Under the pieces are notes generated by a model. That model was given only the letters and a program-made list of their open reading frames with translations, was not told the DNA's origin and ran no database searches. Both the position numbers and the translations under genes were made by a program. 32,086 nucleotides of DNA from Candidatus Nanopelagicaceae bacterium (GTDB taxonomy: Bacteria > Actinomycetota > Actinomycetes > Nanopelagicales > Nanopelagicaceae), in assembly GCA_947460855.1 (NCBI GenBank), contig CANHGU010000007.1, positions 1 through 32,086 of the forward strand. The letters are read 5' to 3'. Shown piece by piece: positions 1-9,682 of this stretch (its first letter is position 1; each line of letters starts with the position of its first letter).

Positions 1-1
1 C

Positions 2-520
2 ATCCTTGATGTTATGAATCAAGCAATTTCATCTCCAGATGAAATGTCACTGCTTGCTCCTCGCATTATTTCAATCAAGGTACCTGTTGACATGATCGGT
101 GCAGTTATCGGGCCTAAGGGCAAGATGATCAATCAGATTCAAGATGAGACAGGTGCAGATATCACCATTGAAGATGATGGAACTATTTATATTGGGGCAA
201 CTGAGGGCTCAGCTGCTGAGGCTGCGAAGGCGCAAATTAATGCGATTGCAAATCCAGTACAACTCTCTGTTGGGGACAAGTTCAATGGTGCAGTTGTAAA
301 ACTTGCAACATTTGGTGCTTTCGTAAACCTCGCTCCAGGTAAAGATGGCTTGCTGCATATCTCGCAAATTCGCAAGATGCATGGCGGAAAGCGAATTGAA
401 AACCTTGAAGAGGTTATGAAAGTTGGCGAGAAGATTGAAGTTGTTATTAATGAGATTGATCCAAAGGGTAAATACTCATTAGTTCCAGCAAATCTTCCTG
501 AAGAAGCAAAGAGCGAGTAA
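2..520 (+). CDS. pnp: Polyribonucleotide nucleotidyltransferase, C-terminal part (KH + S1 domains), truncated by window edge
   Basis: Open frame runs from the window edge; KH motif [26 protein letters not shown] followed by S1 domain [28 protein letters not shown]. Confidence 0.95.
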   Translation: MLDVMNQAISSPDEMSLLAPRIISIKVPVDMIGAVIGPKGKMINQIQDETGADITIEDDGTIYIGATEGSAAEAAKAQINAIANPVQLSVGDKFNGAVVKLATFGAFVNLAPGKDGLLHISQIRKMHGGKRIENLEEVMKVGEKIEVVINEIDPKGKYSLVPANLPEEAKSE

Positions 521-521
521 T

Positions 522-1793
522 TTGGCAAGAACGGTCTTACCTAGTGGCTTGCGAATAGTCACTGAAGAGGAAAGATCTGTTCGCTCTGCAGCTTTTGGTA
601 TTTGGGTTAATGTTGGCTCCCGCGATGAAACTGTTTCAACTGCGGGAGCTTCACATTTTCTAGAACATTTGTTATTTAAAGGAACAAAAAAACGCTCTTC
701 TCTTGAGATTTCGTCTGCAATTGAAGCAGTCGGTGGCGAAACAAATGCATTTACCTCTAAGGAGTACACCTGTTTTTATGCCCGGGTAATTGATAAAGAT
801 CTACCGCTAGCAGTTGATGTAATTAGTGATTTGATTACTTCATCGGTAGTCAAGCCAGATGATGTTGATGCCGAGCGAAAAGTAGTTCTTGAAGAGATTG
901 CAATGCGCGATGATGATCCAAGTGATCTAATCCACGATCTTTTTTTAGAGAAGTATTACGGCGATACACCGCTAGGTAGACCAATTTTAGGAACTATTGA
1001 ATCAATTAAAGGCATGAGCAGAAGTACGGTTTTTAACTACTATCGGAATAGATACAAGCCAGAAGATTTAGTTGTGGCAGTTGCTGGAAATATTAAGCAT
1101 AAAAAAGTAGTTGAAATGGTTGAAGATGCACTCTCAAAGGATAATTTTTTAGATCAGCCTAAAAAAGATTTTGTAGTAAGAAAGTCACCTGCAATAAAGG
1201 TTCCAGGCAAAGGCGAAGTAACGCTGCTTGATCGTAAAACTGAGCAAGCACATATTGTTTATGGTGTACCAGGTGTTGCCAGAGATGATAAGCGCAGATT
1301 TGCTTTGAGTATTTTATCTTCGGCATTAGGTGGCGGAATGTCATCTAGATTATTTCAAGAAATTAGAGAAAAGCGCGGTCTGGCATATTCAACTTATGCA
1401 TATAGTCAGCAATTTGCCGGTAGTGGTGTCTTGTCTTTTTATGTTGGCTGTAAGCCAGACAAAGCCGAAGAGTCTATAAAGATTATTCAATCTATATTAA
1501 ATGATGTGGCAGCGAATGGTTTAACAGTAGAAGAGATCAAAAGAGCCAAGGGGGCTGTTTCTGGGTCATTGGTTTTAAGCCAAGAGGACACCGGCTCACG
1601 AATGACTCGAATCGGTAAAAGTGAGTTGGTTTATGGTCAAGTTTTAAGCTTTGATGAAATTCTGCGCGAGATTTCTGCCGTAACACCAGATCAAATCAAG
1701 GAAATTGCCCGCCAAATCCTGCCGACATCTCCTACCCTTGCAGTAGTGGGACCATTTAGATCCACAAGTAAATTTGAAAGGTTAATCTCATGA
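522..1793 (+). CDS. M16 family zinc metallopeptidase (processing-peptidase-like)
   Basis: HFLEHLLFKGT (HxxEH zinc motif), downstream of pnp as in actinobacteria; TTG start. Confidence 0.93.
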   Translation: MARTVLPSGLRIVTEEERSVRSAAFGIWVNVGSRDETVSTAGASHFLEHLLFKGTKKRSSLEISSAIEAVGGETNAFTSKEYTCFYARVIDKDLPLAVDVISDLITSSVVKPDDVDAERKVVLEEIAMRDDDPSDLIHDLFLEKYYGDTPLGRPILGTIESIKGMSRSTVFNYYRNRYKPEDLVVAVAGNIKHKKVVEMVEDALSKDNFLDQPKKDFVVRKSPAIKVPGKGEVTLLDRKTEQAHIVYGVPGVARDDKRRFALSILSSALGGGMSSRLFQEIREKRGLAYSTYAYSQQFAGSGVLSFYVGCKPDKAEESIKIIQSILNDVAANGLTVEEIKRAKGAVSGSLVLSQEDTGSRMTRIGKSELVYGQVLSFDEILREISAVTPDQIKEIARQILPTSPTLAVVGPFRSTSKFERLIS

Positions 1794-2536
1794 AGGTTGC
1801 AGTTCTTGGTGCCAAAGGAAGAATGGGCACAGAAACAGTTGCAGCTATTGAAAGTTCAGGCGACTTAACACTTAGTTCAGCGCTAGATCTTGGGGATTCA
1901 TTAGAGCAGCTTGTTAAAACTGGTACAGAGGTTATAGTCGATTTCACCCACCCTGAATCGGTAATGAAAAATCTTGAGTTTGCAATTAGTAATGGAATTC
2001 ATGTTGTGGTCGGGACTACTGGGTTTGATGATAAAAAGCTTGCTGTGCTGAAAGAGTTATTAGCAAAAAATCCTAAGGTTGGCGCATTAATTGCTCCGAA
2101 CTTTGGACTAGGAGCAGTTTTAATGATGCAGTTCTCCCAAACTGCTGCAAAATACTTTGAAAGCGTGGAGATAATTGAGTTGCACCATGCAAATAAAGTT
2201 GATGCACCATCTGGTACTGCAATTAGAACTGCCGAGATGATTACCGATGCTAGGAAGCAAAGTAAAAAAAGTGCAATGCCGGATGCAAGTAAAACTATTA
2301 TTCCAGGAGCCAGAGGAGCTAAAGTAGGTGATGTTCCGATTCACTCCGTGCGCTCACATGGTTATGTTGCTCACCAAGAGGTTATATTTGGTGATGCTGG
2401 CGAGACTTTGAGCATTAGACATGATTCAATCAATCGGGCAGGGTTTATGCCTGGAGTACTAATTGGAATTAGAAATGTTGCAAAGCATCCAGGATTAACA
2501 GTTGGCCTAGAAAACTATATGGAGGAGATCAAATGA
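1790..2536 (+). CDS. dapB: 4-hydroxy-tetrahydrodipicolinate reductase
   Basis: KVAVLGAKGRMG N-terminus, ELHHANKVDAPSGTA motif; ATGA overlap with upstream gene. Confidence 0.96.
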   Translation: MKVAVLGAKGRMGTETVAAIESSGDLTLSSALDLGDSLEQLVKTGTEVIVDFTHPESVMKNLEFAISNGIHVVVGTTGFDDKKLAVLKELLAKNPKVGALIAPNFGLGAVLMMQFSQTAAKYFESVEIIELHHANKVDAPSGTAIRTAEMITDARKQSKKSAMPDASKTIIPGARGAKVGDVPIHSVRSHGYVAHQEVIFGDAGETLSIRHDSINRAGFMPGVLIGIRNVAKHPGLTVGLENYMEEIK

Positions 2537-2784
2537 GTGAAATAACAATGTATGGCGCAGAATGGTGCGGCGATTGCCGACGTTCAAAGAAGTTTTTAGA
2601 TGCGAATAATGTTAAGTACAACTATATTGATGTTGAAGCCGATGTGAGTGCTAGTGATAAAGTAATTGAAATAAATGGTGGCCAACGCTCAATTCCAGTA
2701 ATTATCTTCTCAGATGGAACTCACTTAACTGAGCCATCTGATGCTGTGCTAAAAGAGAAGCTAGAGTCGCTTAAAGTTCTTTAA
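2533..2784 (+). CDS. Glutaredoxin-like / mycoredoxin-family protein
   Basis: MYGAEWCGDCRRSKKFL (CxxC) and IPVIIFSDGTHLTEPS; small thioredoxin-fold protein. Confidence 0.85.
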   Translation: MSEITMYGAEWCGDCRRSKKFLDANNVKYNYIDVEADVSASDKVIEINGGQRSIPVIIFSDGTHLTEPSDAVLKEKLESLKVL

Positions 2785-3098
2785 AACCAGTTATATATTG
2801 CAGCAGATGTTACTGCTGCTGATATAACTACCACTGGGAATGGTGCTTTAAATTTCAGCGCAAGTAGAGCTACGCCAACTCCCGCTAACCGATGGTCAAT
2901 TAATAACTCTTTTTTGTGAGCAAATGTTTGAACACCAACTAATGCGCTAAGTAAAACGATAGGTACCAAGGTATTAATTCGTTTAAATCTTGGTCGATCT
3001 AGCCATTGTTCTGGAACGCTATGGCCAATGTATTTGTTCAAAAATGCGGTCATACTTGCCCCGATTACTGCGATCCAAATAGCTGTCATTTTTTCCAC
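2781..3098 (-). CDS. azlD: AzlD-family branched-chain amino acid transport protein
   Basis: 105 aa hydrophobic protein overlapping the azlC ORF; AzlD-like composition and position. Confidence 0.8.
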   Translation of the reverse strand: MEKMTAIWIAVIGASMTAFLNKYIGHSVPEQWLDRPRFKRINTLVPIVLLSALVGVQTFAHKKELLIDHRLAGVGVALLALKFKAPFPVVVISAAVTSAAIYNWF

Positions 3099-3748
3099 CC
3101 AAATATCACAGCAAGTAGCACAGTAGTAATAATTGGAACTCCAGCTGGTGCTATCGGAGTTAGTAGGAGGGCTAGTGCAATGGCGGAGGCAGAAATAATA
3201 AATTGTTTTTTATTCTTTAGACGTGGCCAGACCAATCCACAAAATGCAGCTGGTACTGCAGCATCTAATCCCCATACCGCTGGGTCACCAATCGCACTTG
3301 CGCCAAGTGCGCCTAAATATGTGAATATGTTCCAAAATATATAGACACCTATTCCAGTTATATAAAAACCTCGACGCTTGTCAGAGTCATTTTCTTGCAA
3401 TGTTGCTACCGCTGTCGATTCATCAATCGTAATTTGAGCAGAGAGGATTCTTCTTATTCCGTTAACCTTTAAAATTGGTGCCATTTGTAATCCATAAAGG
3501 GCGTTTCTAAAGCCAAGTAATGTTGCAGTTGCGATTGCACTAATTGCCGCACCTCCGGCACCCATAATTCCTACAACTGCAAATTGAGAGGCACCAGAAA
3601 ATAGTAAAAGTGAGAGTAGGCAGGTTTGTAGTATTGAAAATCCAGCGGTTACACCAGCTGCGCCGAAGGCCGCGCCATAAAGCCCAACGGTAAAGGCAAC
3701 GCTTAATGCGGTTCGATCTACCGGATTACTCCTTGGATTAATTGACAC
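3086..3748 (-). CDS. azlC: AzlC-family branched-chain amino acid exporter subunit
   Basis: GVTAGFSILQTCLLSLLLFSGASQFAVVGIMGAGG is a typical AzlC segment; paired with azlD; GTG start. Confidence 0.88.
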   Translation of the reverse strand: MSINPRSNPVDRTALSVAFTVGLYGAAFGAAGVTAGFSILQTCLLSLLLFSGASQFAVVGIMGAGGAAISAIATATLLGFRNALYGLQMAPILKVNGIRRILSAQITIDESTAVATLQENDSDKRRGFYITGIGVYIFWNIFTYLGALGASAIGDPAVWGLDAAVPAAFCGLVWPRLKNKKQFIISASAIALALLLTPIAPAGVPIITTVLLAVIFGWKK

Positions 3749-3800
3749 GCCGACACCTTAATCCAGCCAATCACCAATCACCAAAGATAGGGTCGCAGCC

Positions 3801-4520
3801 ATGAGTGATGAGATCATTTTTCGCGAGGATATGTCGGTTGAACTAGTTAAATCCAGTGCCAGTGATGCCGATGTAATTTGGGCAGCAAGAGTTTCAACGG
3901 CAGGGGATAAATCATTAGATGATGTGGGTGCCGATGCATCAAAGTCTGAGGGTTTGATTAATTACTTAGCTAGAGAGCGTCACGGATCACCATTTGAACA
4001 TACCTCAATGACGTTTTTTATATCAGCACCAATTTTTGTTTTTAGAGAGTTTATGCGCCATCGAATAGCTTCATACAATGAGGAAAGTGGAAGATATCGC
4101 GAACTTAAACCTGTCTTTTATATTCCAAGTAAAGAGCGAAAATTAGTCCAAGTTGGTAAGGCCGGTTCCTATACATTTGTTGATGGCACTGCAGAGCAGT
4201 ATGAGTTAACTGTTGCGTCAATTAAAGAGACCTGTGTATTGGCATATAAAAATTACCAAAAAATGTTGGATGCTGGTGTTGCGCGAGAGGTAGCCAGAGC
4301 GGTATTACCGGTAACACTTTATTCATCTATGTATGTGACCATGAATGCCCGAGCTTTGATGAATTTTCTATCGCTTCGAACGGCCCGCGAGGGTTCACAT
4401 TTTCCTTCCTATCCACAACGTGAAATTGAGATGGTGGCAGAGAAGATGGAAGCGGAATTTTCCAAGTTGATGCCAATAACATATGGAGCATTTCAAAAAT
4501 CTGGCCGCATAGCTCCATAA
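3801..4520 (+). CDS. thyX: FAD-dependent thymidylate synthase
   Basis: ThyX signature RHRIASYNEESGRY. Confidence 0.97.
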   Translation: MSDEIIFREDMSVELVKSSASDADVIWAARVSTAGDKSLDDVGADASKSEGLINYLARERHGSPFEHTSMTFFISAPIFVFREFMRHRIASYNEESGRYRELKPVFYIPSKERKLVQVGKAGSYTFVDGTAEQYELTVASIKETCVLAYKNYQKMLDAGVAREVARAVLPVTLYSSMYVTMNARALMNFLSLRTAREGSHFPSYPQREIEMVAEKMEAEFSKLMPITYGAFQKSGRIAP

Positions 4521-4540
4521 ATAAGCGGTAGCCTTAAGCC

Positions 4541-5431
4541 ATGCAGATCACGCCACCATTTGGTCGATTAATAACGGCGATGGTTACGCCATTTACTAAA
4601 TCAGGAGATATTGACTGGAGCGGCGTAGAAAAGATTGCCTCTCATCTTGTTTCAATCGGGCATGATGGAATTGCAGTAAATGGAACTACGGGTGAAGCGC
4701 CAACTACCTCCGATGAGGAAAAAGATCAGATTGTTAAAGTAGTAAGAAAGGTTGTGGGCGATAAAATAAAAATCATTGCCGGTGCTGGAAATAATGAAAC
4801 TTCACATTCGGTTGAACAAGCAAAGCGAGCAGCAAAAGCTGGGGCTGATGGCCTGTTAGTTGTTACTCCTTATTACAACAAACCACCACAAGCAGGAATC
4901 GAAGCACATTTTAAAGCAATGGCAGATGCAACTGATATTCCAGTAATGATGTATGACATTCCAGGTCGAACTGGAGTTGAGATTGAATCCGATACTATTG
5001 TTAAACTAACCGAACATAAGAATATTGTTGCGCTTAAAGATGCAAAAGGTAATCCAGCTGCAACTTCATGGGTAATTAAAAGGTCTGGGGTAGCTGTTTA
5101 CTCAGGTGATGATATTTTAAATCTACCTTTGTTGTCTGTTGGAGCAGTGGGCTTTGTCTCTGTTTGTGGTCACACAGTTGGTGGGCAATTGCGAGCGATG
5201 TTAGATTCTTGGTTCACTGGTGATTCAAATAAAGCACTTGAAATTCACCAACAGCTACTGCCAGTTTTTACCGGCACATTCCGTACGCAAGGTGCGATTC
5301 TTACTAAAGCTGCATTAAATCTAATGGGTCTTCCTGGTGGATTTACTAGATTGCCACTTGTTGATGCAACCGATGCGCAAATTGCGCAACTAAAGGTTGA
5401 TCTACAAGCAGGCGGCGTTAAATTAAAATAA
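4541..5431 (+). CDS. dapA: 4-hydroxy-tetrahydrodipicolinate synthase
   Basis: GTTGEAPTTSDEEK, VVTPYYNKPPQ, YDIPGRTGVEI, VALKDAKGN motifs. Confidence 0.95.
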   Translation: MQITPPFGRLITAMVTPFTKSGDIDWSGVEKIASHLVSIGHDGIAVNGTTGEAPTTSDEEKDQIVKVVRKVVGDKIKIIAGAGNNETSHSVEQAKRAAKAGADGLLVVTPYYNKPPQAGIEAHFKAMADATDIPVMMYDIPGRTGVEIESDTIVKLTEHKNIVALKDAKGNPAATSWVIKRSGVAVYSGDDILNLPLLSVGAVGFVSVCGHTVGGQLRAMLDSWFTGDSNKALEIHQQLLPVFTGTFRTQGAILTKAALNLMGLPGGFTRLPLVDATDAQIAQLKVDLQAGGVKLK

Positions 5432-5435
5432 ATAG

Positions 5436-7118
5436 ATGAATCATCCCCATCCTGGCCTGCCTTACCCTGCCAAATTAGCTAAGAAAACCTTGCGCATTGT
5501 CGCACTTGGTGGACTTGGTGAAATTGGTAGGAATATGACGGTATTTGAATATGAAGGTAGATTACTAATTGTTGATTGTGGCGTGTTATTTCCTGGCGAT
5601 GATCAGCCCGGTATAGATTTAATCTTGCCTGATTTTTCTTATCTAAAAGATCGCATGGATGACATTGAGGCGATCTTTTTAACCCACGGACACGAAGACC
5701 ATATTGGTGCGGTGCCATATTTGCTCAGAGAGCGCAGCGATATAAGAATAATTGGCTCCCAATTAACACTGGCATTTGTAACACCAAAACTTAAAGAGCG
5801 CAGAATAACTGCGCCAATGACGCAGGTTAAGGCTGGACAGGTAGAAAAAGTTGGTCCATTTACTCTTGAGTTTGTAACAGTTAATCATTCAATTCCAGAC
5901 TCACTTGCAGTTGCCATTAAAACACCTGCTGGCGTAATTTTACATACCGGTGATTTTAAGATGGATAAGATGCCACTTGATGGCAAGGTTACAGATCTAG
6001 AAACATTTGCCAGATTAGGCAAAGAAGGTGTCGATCTATTCTTGGTTGATTCAACCAACGCGGATGTACCCGGACTTACAGTTGCTGAAAAAGATATTTA
6101 TCCAGCGCTTAAGGAGGCAATTAGTAAGACTCCGCGCCGAGTAGTTGTTACATCATTTGCTTCCCATGTTCACCGAATCCAACAGGTGCTAAATGCAGCA
6201 CAAGAGGCTAACCGTAAAGTTGCCTATGTTGGTCGATCGATGGTTCGCAATATGAAGCTGGCTGAAGATTTAGGATACTTAAAAGTGCCTACCGGGTTAG
6301 TAGTTGATTACAAGGATATAGATTCATTTGGTGACAAAATAGTTTTAATTTGTACTGGGTCTCAGGGGGAGCCGCTTGCAGCTCTTTCTCGTATTGCAAA
6401 TGGAGATCATGAAATCCAGGTAGGAAAAGGTGACACAGTTGTACTGGCCTCTTCATTGATTCCAGGTAATGAAAAATCTGTCTACCGTGTTATTAATGAG
6501 CTAACAAGATTTGGCGCCCATGTTGTTCATAAGGGAAATGCGATGGTTCACGTCTCTGGCCATGCATCAGCGGGTGAACTTATGCACTGCTATGAGGTTG
6601 TAAAACCAAAGAATGTATTACCGGTGCATGGAGAGTGGAGACATATGCGTGCAAATGCTGACCTTGCTATGAAATCTGGATTAGCAGAGCACAATGTTGT
6701 AATTGCTGAAAACGGAATTACAATCGATGTTGCAGATGGTCATGCAGATATCTCAGGCTCTATCCCATGTGGCTATGTTTATGTCGATGGTCAAAGTGTT
6801 GGTGAAATTACCGAAAGCTCATTGAAAGATAGAAGAATTCTAGGCGATGAAGGTTTTATCTCTGTAGTTGTAGTAATTGATTCACAAAGTGGAAAAATTG
6901 TAGCTGGTCCTGATATTCATGCTAGGGGATTTACAGAAGACAAGAGTTTATTTGATGATGTTAAAGGTGATATTGAAAAAGCATTAAGTAAGGCGGTAGC
7001 TGGTGGATTTAATGGCACACATCAACTATCTCAAGTTGTTCGCCGGACAATTGGAAGCTGGGTAGGGGAGGAGCATCGTCGAAAGCCGATGATCATTCCA
7101 TTAGTAATCGAGGTTTAG
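5436..7118 (+). CDS. rnj: Ribonuclease J
   Basis: Metallo-beta-lactamase/beta-CASP RNase: LTHGHEDHIGAVPYLL, VHVSGHASAGEL, LPVHGEWRHM; next to dapA. Confidence 0.95.
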   Translation: MNHPHPGLPYPAKLAKKTLRIVALGGLGEIGRNMTVFEYEGRLLIVDCGVLFPGDDQPGIDLILPDFSYLKDRMDDIEAIFLTHGHEDHIGAVPYLLRERSDIRIIGSQLTLAFVTPKLKERRITAPMTQVKAGQVEKVGPFTLEFVTVNHSIPDSLAVAIKTPAGVILHTGDFKMDKMPLDGKVTDLETFARLGKEGVDLFLVDSTNADVPGLTVAEKDIYPALKEAISKTPRRVVVTSFASHVHRIQQVLNAAQEANRKVAYVGRSMVRNMKLAEDLGYLKVPTGLVVDYKDIDSFGDKIVLICTGSQGEPLAALSRIANGDHEIQVGKGDTVVLASSLIPGNEKSVYRVINELTRFGAHVVHKGNAMVHVSGHASAGELMHCYEVVKPKNVLPVHGEWRHMRANADLAMKSGLAEHNVVIAENGITIDVADGHADISGSIPCGYVYVDGQSVGEITESSLKDRRILGDEGFISVVVVIDSQSGKIVAGPDIHARGFTEDKSLFDDVKGDIEKALSKAVAGGFNGTHQLSQVVRRTIGSWVGEEHRRKPMIIPLVIEV

Positions 7119-7202
7119 TAATCCAGTTTTAAGTTAAGTTTTGGGATAAAGTGCGTGCCGATATCACCAAGTATTTAACTTATTCTTTAGGCTTGTCTTC
7201 TC

Positions 7203-9539
7203 ATGGCAAAGAAGAAAAATAATTCAAAGCGTCCGCGAATATTGCCGGCTATTACCCGGGCAATATCATCGCTCTGGCGGCTCGTTGCCAAGATTTTAGG
7301 AAGTGCAATTAGATTTGTTTTCAGATCATCAAAGGAGTTAGACCCGGAACATCAGCGAGATGGAATTGCATTTTTTATTTTTATATTAGCAATGCTCGCG
7401 GCCTCAGGTACTTGGTTTCAACTTGATAATTTATTGGGTAGAGGAATTCATTCATTTTTATTTGGTTCTGCTGGGTCATTAGCGTATCTGACTCCACTGA
7501 TATTTATTTATTTTGCATACCGTTTATTTAAAACACCTGAAGATAAGGCTGCAGTTGGTCGAATTACAATCGGTACTATTTTGATATTAATCAGTACAAC
7601 TGCACTTGCTCATATTATTAATGGTTCAGTTGGCACAGGAGCCACCGCAATTAGGCAAGGTGGCGGTTGGATTGGCTATGGGGTTTCAACCTCTTTAGTT
7701 GCTTTAGTTACAGAGATATTAGCTATCCCAATTTTAGTAATTGTTTTAATTTTCGGATTACTAGTTATAACTAAGACTCCATTTTCTAAAGTTATTAGTT
7801 GGTTTGGTAAATTGTTTAGACTTGGTGCTTCTGGAATTGGTAGTGCTCGGGCTAAGCGCGCTCAGCGATTAGTTGATGAGGATTTTGAGGTTAGTGAATC
7901 TCCTCCGTTTGAATCACCACTGGTAAAGGATTTAGTCCAAGAGTTTGAGCCACAGCAATTAGATTATGAAGTTGAACTAGATGACTTTGATGATGTTACG
8001 CAACCAATTCCAACAATTCAACGAACATCGAAGATTGAAAATAGTCGACCCCAACAGCTGCTCTTATCATCTGATGTTAAATATGAATTGCCACCAGCGG
8101 ATTTGTTGCGAACTGGGCCCGCTGCAAAAGGCAAGTCAAAGGTTAATGAAACTGTAGTTGCCGCTCTCAAGCAGGTATTTGATCAATTTGATGTTGATGC
8201 CCAGGTCACCGGATATATGCGAGGCCCAACAGTGACTAGGTATGAGGTTGAGCTTGGCAATGGTGTAAAGGTTGAAGCGATCTCAGCTTTATCTAAAAAT
8301 ATTGCTTATGCAGTTGCAAGTGGTGAGATAAGAATACTTTCGCCTATTCCTGGTAAGTCTGCTGTTGGTATTGAGATACCAAATTCTGATCGAGAAATTG
8401 TTGCATTAGGTGATGTTCTTCGTTCACCAGTTTCTGGAAATGACCCGCACCCAATGTTGATTGCACTTGGTAAAGACGTTGAAGGATCTTTCTTATGTGC
8501 GAATTTAGCAAAGATGCCACACTTATTAGTAGCAGGTGCAACAGGTGCTGGTAAGTCTTCCATGATTAATTCATTAGTTGTCTCAATATTAATGCGTGCA
8601 ACTCCTGATGAGGTTCGCTTAGTAATGATTGATCCTAAGCGAGTTGAGCTGACAAACTATGAGGGAGTTCCCCATTTAATTGCGCCAATTATTACTAATC
8701 CAAAAAAGGCTGCTGATGTTTTGGCATGGGTAGTACGTGAGATGGAAATGAGATATGACGATCTATCCGTCTATGGCTTTAGACACATTGATGATTTCAA
8801 CAAAGCGGTTAAGGCTGGCAAAGTAACACCACCTGATGGCAGTAATCGAACCCTTGAACCATATCCGTATTTATTAGTAATTGTGGATGAGTTAGCAGAT
8901 TTAATGATGGTAGCAGCGCGCGAGGTAGAGGAATCAATAGTTAGAATTACGCAGCTAGCAAGAGCTGCAGGTATTCACTTAGTACTTGCTACCCAGAGAC
9001 CAAGCGTTGACATTGTTACTGGTTTAATAAAAGCAAATGTTCCATCTAGATTATCTTTTGCAACGAGTAGTCTTGCAGATTCTAGAGTTATTCTAGATAC
9101 ACCTGGAGCTGAAAAATTAGTTGGTCAAGGTGATGGCTTATTTTTACCGATGGGAGCAAGTAAAGCGGTACGAATTCAGGGTGCTTATGTTTCTGAACGA
9201 GAGATTGAAGCGGTTGTAAATCACGTCAAAGGACAGTTACAACCTGTTTATAGAATTGATTTAAATGCACCAATTAAATCTAATGTTGTAACTGATGATA
9301 TTGGTGATGATCTTGACTTGTTACTACAGGCAGTTCAATTAGTCGTTTCTACACAATTTGGTTCTACCTCAATGTTGCAACGTAAATTAAGAATAGGATT
9401 TGCAAAAGCTGGTCGATTAATGGATTTAATGGAGAGTCGAGGAATTGTCGGACCTACTGAAGGTTCTAAAGCTCGGGCGGTTTTGATTAACGCAGAGCAG
9501 ATGCCAGATGTCCTGGAGTCTTTAAGGGGTAATCAGTAA
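7203..9539 (+). CDS. ftsK: DNA translocase FtsK/SpoIIIE
   Basis: N-terminal TM segments; Walker A GATGAGKSSMINSL, Walker B LLVIVDELADLMM, C-terminal gamma winged helix. Confidence 0.96.
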   Translation: MAKKKNNSKRPRILPAITRAISSLWRLVAKILGSAIRFVFRSSKELDPEHQRDGIAFFIFILAMLAASGTWFQLDNLLGRGIHSFLFGSAGSLAYLTPLIFIYFAYRLFKTPEDKAAVGRITIGTILILISTTALAHIINGSVGTGATAIRQGGGWIGYGVSTSLVALVTEILAIPILVIVLIFGLLVITKTPFSKVISWFGKLFRLGASGIGSARAKRAQRLVDEDFEVSESPPFESPLVKDLVQEFEPQQLDYEVELDDFDDVTQPIPTIQRTSKIENSRPQQLLLSSDVKYELPPADLLRTGPAAKGKSKVNETVVAALKQVFDQFDVDAQVTGYMRGPTVTRYEVELGNGVKVEAISALSKNIAYAVASGEIRILSPIPGKSAVGIEIPNSDREIVALGDVLRSPVSGNDPHPMLIALGKDVEGSFLCANLAKMPHLLVAGATGAGKSSMINSLVVSILMRATPDEVRLVMIDPKRVELTNYEGVPHLIAPIITNPKKAADVLAWVVREMEMRYDDLSVYGFRHIDDFNKAVKAGKVTPPDGSNRTLEPYPYLLVIVDELADLMMVAAREVEESIVRITQLARAAGIHLVLATQRPSVDIVTGLIKANVPSRLSFATSSLADSRVILDTPGAEKLVGQGDGLFLPMGASKAVRIQGAYVSEREIEAVVNHVKGQLQPVYRIDLNAPIKSNVVTDDIGDDLDLLLQAVQLVVSTQFGSTSMLQRKLRIGFAKAGRLMDLMESRGIVGPTEGSKARAVLINAEQMPDVLESLRGNQ

Positions 9540-9637
9540 CTTAATTTGGGGTGAACAAAAGGGTGAACTCTTAAACTCCCGATTTTAAGCGTAATGACCT
9601 CTAATAATCTTTCAAAAAAACTTGAGGAAATAGCCAA

Positions 9638-9652
9638 AAGGGTTCTACCCTT
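9638..9652. promoter_or_regulatory. Inverted repeat AAGGGT-TCT-ACCCTT upstream of the rodZ-like gene
   Basis: Perfect 6-bp arms; contains -10-like TACCCT at 9646-9651. Confidence 0.4.
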
Positions 9653-9682
9653 AGTCTCCCCAAAGCAAGACAGGTAAAACCA

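Noticed and set aside
187-769. Minus-strand ORFs opposite pnp and the M16 peptidase
   Set aside because: Antisense shadows of conserved domains.
3006-3344. 112-aa + strand ORF antisense to azlD/azlC
   Set aside because: Shadow of convincing AzlC/AzlD coding sequence on the other strand; composition not protein-like.
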